A stretch of 64,000 nt of DNA, from the NCBI RefSeq assembly GCF_932526225.1, contig NC_064043.1, forward strand, positions 1,509,501-1,573,500, written 5' to 3'. The notes under the pieces were generated by a model. That model was not told where the DNA came from, did no database searches, and saw only the letters and a list, made by a program, of their open reading frames with translations. The stretch comes from Nematostella vectensis. Lineage: Eukaryota; Cnidaria; Anthozoa; Actiniaria; Edwardsiidae. Positions 60,261 to 64,000 of the stretch are shown here, one piece after another. The first letter of the stretch is position 1, and every line of letters begins with the position of its first letter. The translations under genes and the position numbers were made by a program.

Positions 60261-60479
60261 TCTGTCAAGTTACCAGAGAAAATTGACAATTTTGTTGTCT
60301 TTGCACTATTATATTGTTCAAGACATCATTCCGAACTTGATAATATCTCTTGTTTGTTGGATATGTCCCATAGACATTTCCTATATTCGTAAGACACAAT
60401 CGAACGCTCTATTTCGTCTGTCCAGAGCCTTTCCTATTTCTTTGGTCTTTTCTGCACAACAACGACATCTTCATGCGCC

Positions 60480-61030
60480 ATTTTGATTTGGTACACCGCG
60501 AGATCTGAGACATATGACCTCACCACAGCAAACCCGATGAACAAGCCTGTACGCCGAATCATCGTTAACTCGAAACTCCTCCTCTACTCCCATCCTCGGG
60601 TCTTAATAAAGCTTCAACACTATGGGATTTCTGGTCAAGTGTACTACTGGCTGGAGGATTTCCTCAAGAACCGGACACAATCAGTTGTTAATGTTGGGAG
60701 CACTCTTCGCCTGCCATTGTAACCCCAGGCGCGCCTCAATTGACGGCAAAATAAGACTCTTTGCTGATGACTGTGTCCTAAACCTCCACCTGACATCCGA
60801 TGAATTTCCCTCCCACCTTCATCAAGACTTGAACAAACTCGCCGCTTGGTCCAAAACTTGGAAGATGGACTTTAATCCCTAAAAGTGCTGGGTTCTGCGC
60901 ATAACAAACAAAAGATCTACCATCTACGCATATTAATTCCTGTACGGGTCCAAACTAGAGGAGCGAGAGAGTCATCCCTACCTCGGTGTGCAGTTCTCAA
61001 ATGAAACTGTCCTCGCACTCTTAACCTAGT
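60480..61030 (+). pseudogene. Degenerate LINE reverse transcriptase with internal deletion
   Basis: Pieces in order: FDLVHREI (60483), VLIKLQHYGISGQVYYWLED followed by FLKNRTQSVVNVG (60600-60700), a gap of about 50 residues where the VPQG block should be, a shifted frame with IRLFADDCVLNL (60750-60790) carrying the catalytic ADD, then LNKLAAWSKTWKMDFNP and SHPYLGVQF (to about 61000). Several stops. Jockey/I/CR1-like from motif style. Confidence 0.8.
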
Positions 61031-61854
61031 TAGACGGAACTTATATAGTTGTTCGAAAGAAGTAAAAGCCCGCCGCCTACTGTTCCTTAGTGCGCCCCAC
61101 GTTGTCCTACGCGTCCACTTGTATGGGATCCGTACACTCAGAAAAATATAAACACAAGATCGAAATGTTCCAGAGCTAGGCGCGCAGCCCGTTTTGTATA
61201 TAGTAACTATCCCCTCCAGAAAAGAAGACGGGGTGCTCGACCTATCTTTTAGGTATAAAATTCTTACCAGCTGCTATCTCTTAGAGGGTGTTCCCCCCCC
61301 CCTTCCCCCCCGATTCTGCTATCTTTTAGGGGTTTTCACGCCCGGGAGGAGGATTTTTCCGATTCTGCTATCTTTAAAGGTGTCTCACGCTAAATGGTGG
61401 CCCAATCGCTCGAAACGTATTTTACAATAAACTACAAGTCAATTGATCGGTTGATACTTCCGACTGTATGGTCGGTAACATAATAATAATAGTGCTATTC
61501 TTTATTGTCAAAATTGATTTTGCTGTTGAGCACCCCCGTCTGTTTTTCTCGAAGTCCCCCCCCCCCCCCCCCCCCGGGTAAGTAGCCTTTTACCATATCT
61601 CTCCCTGACCATCTTAGTTGTTGTTCGTCCGTCACTCGTTGTAATCACCCTTTTAAACATGATGTTCTTGCCCCCCCGCCGTACAGATGTTTATAAGTTT
61701 TCATTTAAGACCTTAGTCTCGAAATAGTGCTGTGTAAATTATTAACAATGTAAAAATGTACTGTTTTTGTCTTCTTTAATTATATTTATTTATTTATTTT
61801 AATATAATGCAACTCACACTAGCCTTAACCGAGCATTAAAACTGAAAATGAAAA
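61031..61854. other. Spacer with poly-C runs and LINE tail debris
   Basis: No gene seen. C-runs at 61290-61310 and 61556-61575; AT-rich toward 61800. The segment to about 61430 may still be LINE 3' sequence. Confidence 0.4.
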
Positions 61855-62040
61855 GGTACCCAGGGCGTCGAGGTCAGGAGGGGGGAGGGGACGGAGAAAA
61901 GAGAAAGGAGGGAGAAGATGCCCTGGGAGTCTGTTTGTCTTCTCGCTCCTTTCTCTCATCTCCCGCCCCCTACCTCCCTCCCACTCTGCCGGCCTTGTTC
62001 CGTCATGTCATCGGCCTGTGACCTCGACGCCCTGGGTTCC
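61855..62040. mobile_element. 186-bp MITE with 22-bp TIRs
   Basis: GGTACCCAGGGCGTCGAGGT (61855) pairs with the inverse ending at 62040 (GGAACCCAGGGCGTCGAGGT), one mismatch in 22. Interior is purine-rich then pyrimidine-rich, so the whole element can fold back on itself. Confidence 0.85.
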
Positions 62041-63328
62041 CAAGGATGCTCTGCTCCAGCTATCGAGAAGTGATTTATGTTTACTCCGCGAGAGCGGCTT
62101 GGATATGAGCAAGTCTAGAACCTCCTCAAGTAAGTAAAGCCCTTGGTGCTTTAGCCGTAGTTGTCTTATTCCTGTTGATTATTGCACCTGATTCCTGCCC
62201 CTATAATCGCGACTTTGGTTATTCAAGGTAAATACAGTAAGGCCGCATAAAAATCGTTTCTGGCCGCGAATTCTCTGCGGACGGGCGGTTTTATCCTTTA
62301 TTTTTATTTTCTTCCCATCTCCAGGATTAAGCTTTGAAACTATATCACAGATCACGAAACGAGCTCATAATCATGCTTTTTTATTATTTATTATTTTTTT
62401 AGAAAGAACGTGTAATATGTCGCGACACTAAAATTATTCCTCCAACCAGAAGCACTATTGCGACACTTTTAAGCCCAGTGAAAGGGTTTCCCGATTTTTT
62501 ATCTAATTTTTCGCTGTAGTATGACTGTATACCTATCTCTTGCCATTTCTTGTTATAGAAAAGCGCAAAAGCCGCAAAACTCACCTGATTCTGGAGGTTT
62601 TTCAGAGAAAGACTTAAAGTAAAGCCTTAAAATAAAAAGTTGCATGCGGCACAAATTCTGGACCCGGACGACGACAATATTTTTAAGGATTTTCTATATC
62701 AATTCCCGAGTTGCATGGGAGTTACATAAAAACTTGATATAAAAACTCCAATCCCACGGCCGACACCACACGTCCACTATTAGTGCCCCACCCGCTACAC
62801 TTGCCCCCCCCCCCCCAACAATCCTCCCCTCCATATACCTCGTGACCACCATGTTTAATGCCGAGCTTAGGATTTGTTCTATTTCTCAAAACAAAAGAAA
62901 AGTAAAACGCGGAAATTTATATGCTACATACAGACGTTCTCTCGCTACACGAGTGCTAAAATAAAATGGGGAAAAGTAATAATTGTTCCTGTACGCTCCT
63001 TTATTTTCTCGGCGCTATGTTGCTCGATAGTATTCTTCTAATACTCTTTCGCTGAGCCTTTGCGTCAATGTTCGGGAAGGGTTTCCGTGTTGAGTCGTCG
63101 AATATCAAATGTTTGGTACCTGATGGTCCAAAATGTCTGTTCCTACTGCCCTTGTTTCTGTTGGGTTTTCAAAACTAAAACGCTTTTTCATTGGTCAATT
63201 TACTAGTAGCCAATGGAATAACTGTTTATAAAGATATAACCGTGATGCACCAGCGTCACCCTGCGATGTGGTAAACGTGATAGTTTGTGTAGTTTCGACG
63301 TCGACTTTCTGTCGGAAATTGGCTTAAA
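62041..63328. other. Upstream region of the POLDIP3-like gene
   Basis: A minus-strand frame at 62399-62584 (61 codons) ends with a plausible transmembrane stretch, VAIVLLVGGIILV, before its stop. It could be a terminal exon of an unseen gene, but nothing else supports it. Also a C15 run at 62802-62816. Otherwise nothing recognised. Confidence 0.35.
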
Positions 63329-64000
63329 ATGGATAGAAGAATTGGCAAAAAAAAGCCATTTCATGGCCAGACACAGCAACGAACTGTTGGACTTACTACT
63401 TTCCATCTAAGAAATAGAAAAGCCGCGAGAGAAGGTAGCTTTAAGAAGAAAGATTTGAGACAAAATCTTGAAAAGAAAGTCGGCTTGAAGTCACAAAACA
63501 GGACTACGAAGTTTGACGCTCGGGAGAAGATTTTGAGTAACAGATCTGTTGAAGAGCTGCCCAAGAAAACTAGCCTACATATGGATGCTCGCAGGAAAGA
63601 GTCGAGATCGGACATAATTGCCAAAAATCGTTCTCTGACGTTAGATGGAGAATCAATTAGAATTACAGCAAAACAGAACGTACCGCCAAGTAGGTCTGCC
63701 CAGTTCGCTGGACAATCCATCCAGATTACTGCAATTGCGACTAAAACCAAATCAAAGACGACAACTACCCCTACATCTAGAACTCCTACTTCTAGGAACC
63801 AACGCGAAACTCCTAGAAGCAGCCGAAGAGGCCAGAATGCCAGGAGAAAGGAGATCAAACTTCAAGTCAATAAGCCCTATACACCAGCAGAAAACATCAT
63901 AGAGCTTTCCCCTATACGACCTGTAACTTCTACACCATTTGACAGGTTAGATACTTATGAGGTACCTTCCACAACGCCGCAGACCTCAACTAGAGTTACA
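63329..64000 (+). CDS. POLDIP3/SKAR-like RNA-associated protein, 5' part, cut by window edge
   Basis: Open frame of 224 codons from ATG at 63329 with no stop to the edge, starting MDRRIGKKKPF. Very basic and Ser/Thr rich, with DAR motifs (KFDAREKI, HMDARRKE), LTLDGESIRITA and IQITAIATKT. Repeated DAREK/DARxK motifs are a hallmark of POLDIP3 (SKAR), the exon-junction-linked factor that couples mRNA export/splicing to S6K signalling. In that family the N-terminal basic region precedes an RRM, and this frame ends at STRVT, about where an RRM could start. Nuclear. UIF/FYTTD1-type export adaptors are the alternative. The whole stretch may be one exon, or a donor may have been missed. Confidence 0.5.
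   Translation, partial: MDRRIGKKKPFHGQTQQRTVGLTTFHLRNRKAAREGSFKKKDLRQNLEKKVGLKSQNRTTKFDAREKILSNRSVEELPKKTSLHMDARRKESRSDIIAKNRSLTLDGESIRITAKQNVPPSRSAQFAGQSIQITAIATKTKSKTTTTPTSRTPTSRNQRETPRSSRRGQNARRKEIKLQVNKPYTPAENIIELSPIRPVTSTPFDRLDTYEVPSTTPQTSTRVT

Noticed and set aside
1..64000. tRNA, rRNA or other structured RNA genes
   Set aside because: I looked for tRNA box A/B patterns and rRNA motifs by eye and saw none convincing; a covariance-model search would be decisive.

Overview
This is eukaryotic, animal-type DNA: intron-rich genes with GT-AG junctions, cut-and-paste and retro-elements, long poly-G/C runs and very many minisatellites. The gene content (single-exon class A receptors, a complete UHRF1 gene, a PAN-EGF-ILEI secreted protein, Ngaro-like and MITE debris) suggests a cnidarian, probably a sea anemone such as Nematostella. 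That placement is an inference from gene style and not from a database match.

Layout. 1-792 and 2301-3311 (minus) are two class A GPCR genes, the first cut by the left edge. 5732-33721 (minus) is a complete UHRF1 orthologue. I rebuilt 23 coding exons whose phases all join, giving 776 aa with UBL, tandem Tudor, PHD, SRA and RING domains in the usual order. A likely non-coding first exon lies near 36246-36370, next to a perfect E2F site. 39892-45182 (minus) is a five-exon gene for a 283-aa secreted protein: signal peptide, PAN/apple, Cys-rich EGF-like segment, FAM3/ILEI-like domain. 48848-50423 is an internally deleted Ngaro/PAT-like tyrosine-recombinase retroelement with split direct repeats. 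52713-59205 (plus) is a five-exon gene for a 219-aa SH3 protein. 63329 to the right edge (plus) is the start of a basic, POLDIP3/SKAR-like RNA-associated protein. Degenerate LINE pieces and several TIR elements fill the gaps.

The most striking property is the repeat load in the UHRF1 introns, which takes up well over half of the 28-kb gene. Several arrays are built on splice signals. The 52-bp array (about 204 copies) begins inside exon 16, so every unit repeats the last 11 exon bases plus the GTAAGT donor. The 53-bp array (about 16 copies) does the same with the end of exon 6 and its GTAAAT donor. The 34-bp array (about 88 copies) carries a TAACTAAG branch-point-like motif, and its last copy sits at branch-point distance from the exon 23 acceptor. 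The 57-bp array stops 18 bases from the exon 20 acceptor. Two arrays also show higher-order duplications with exact unit-multiple offsets. Repeated nucleation of minisatellites on the splice signals of one gene is the best candidate here for something undescribed.

Functionally, UHRF1 reads hemimethylated CpG and H3K9me and recruits maintenance methylation. The E2F and E-box sites fit S-phase expression. The other genes show no operon-like or pathway link to it.
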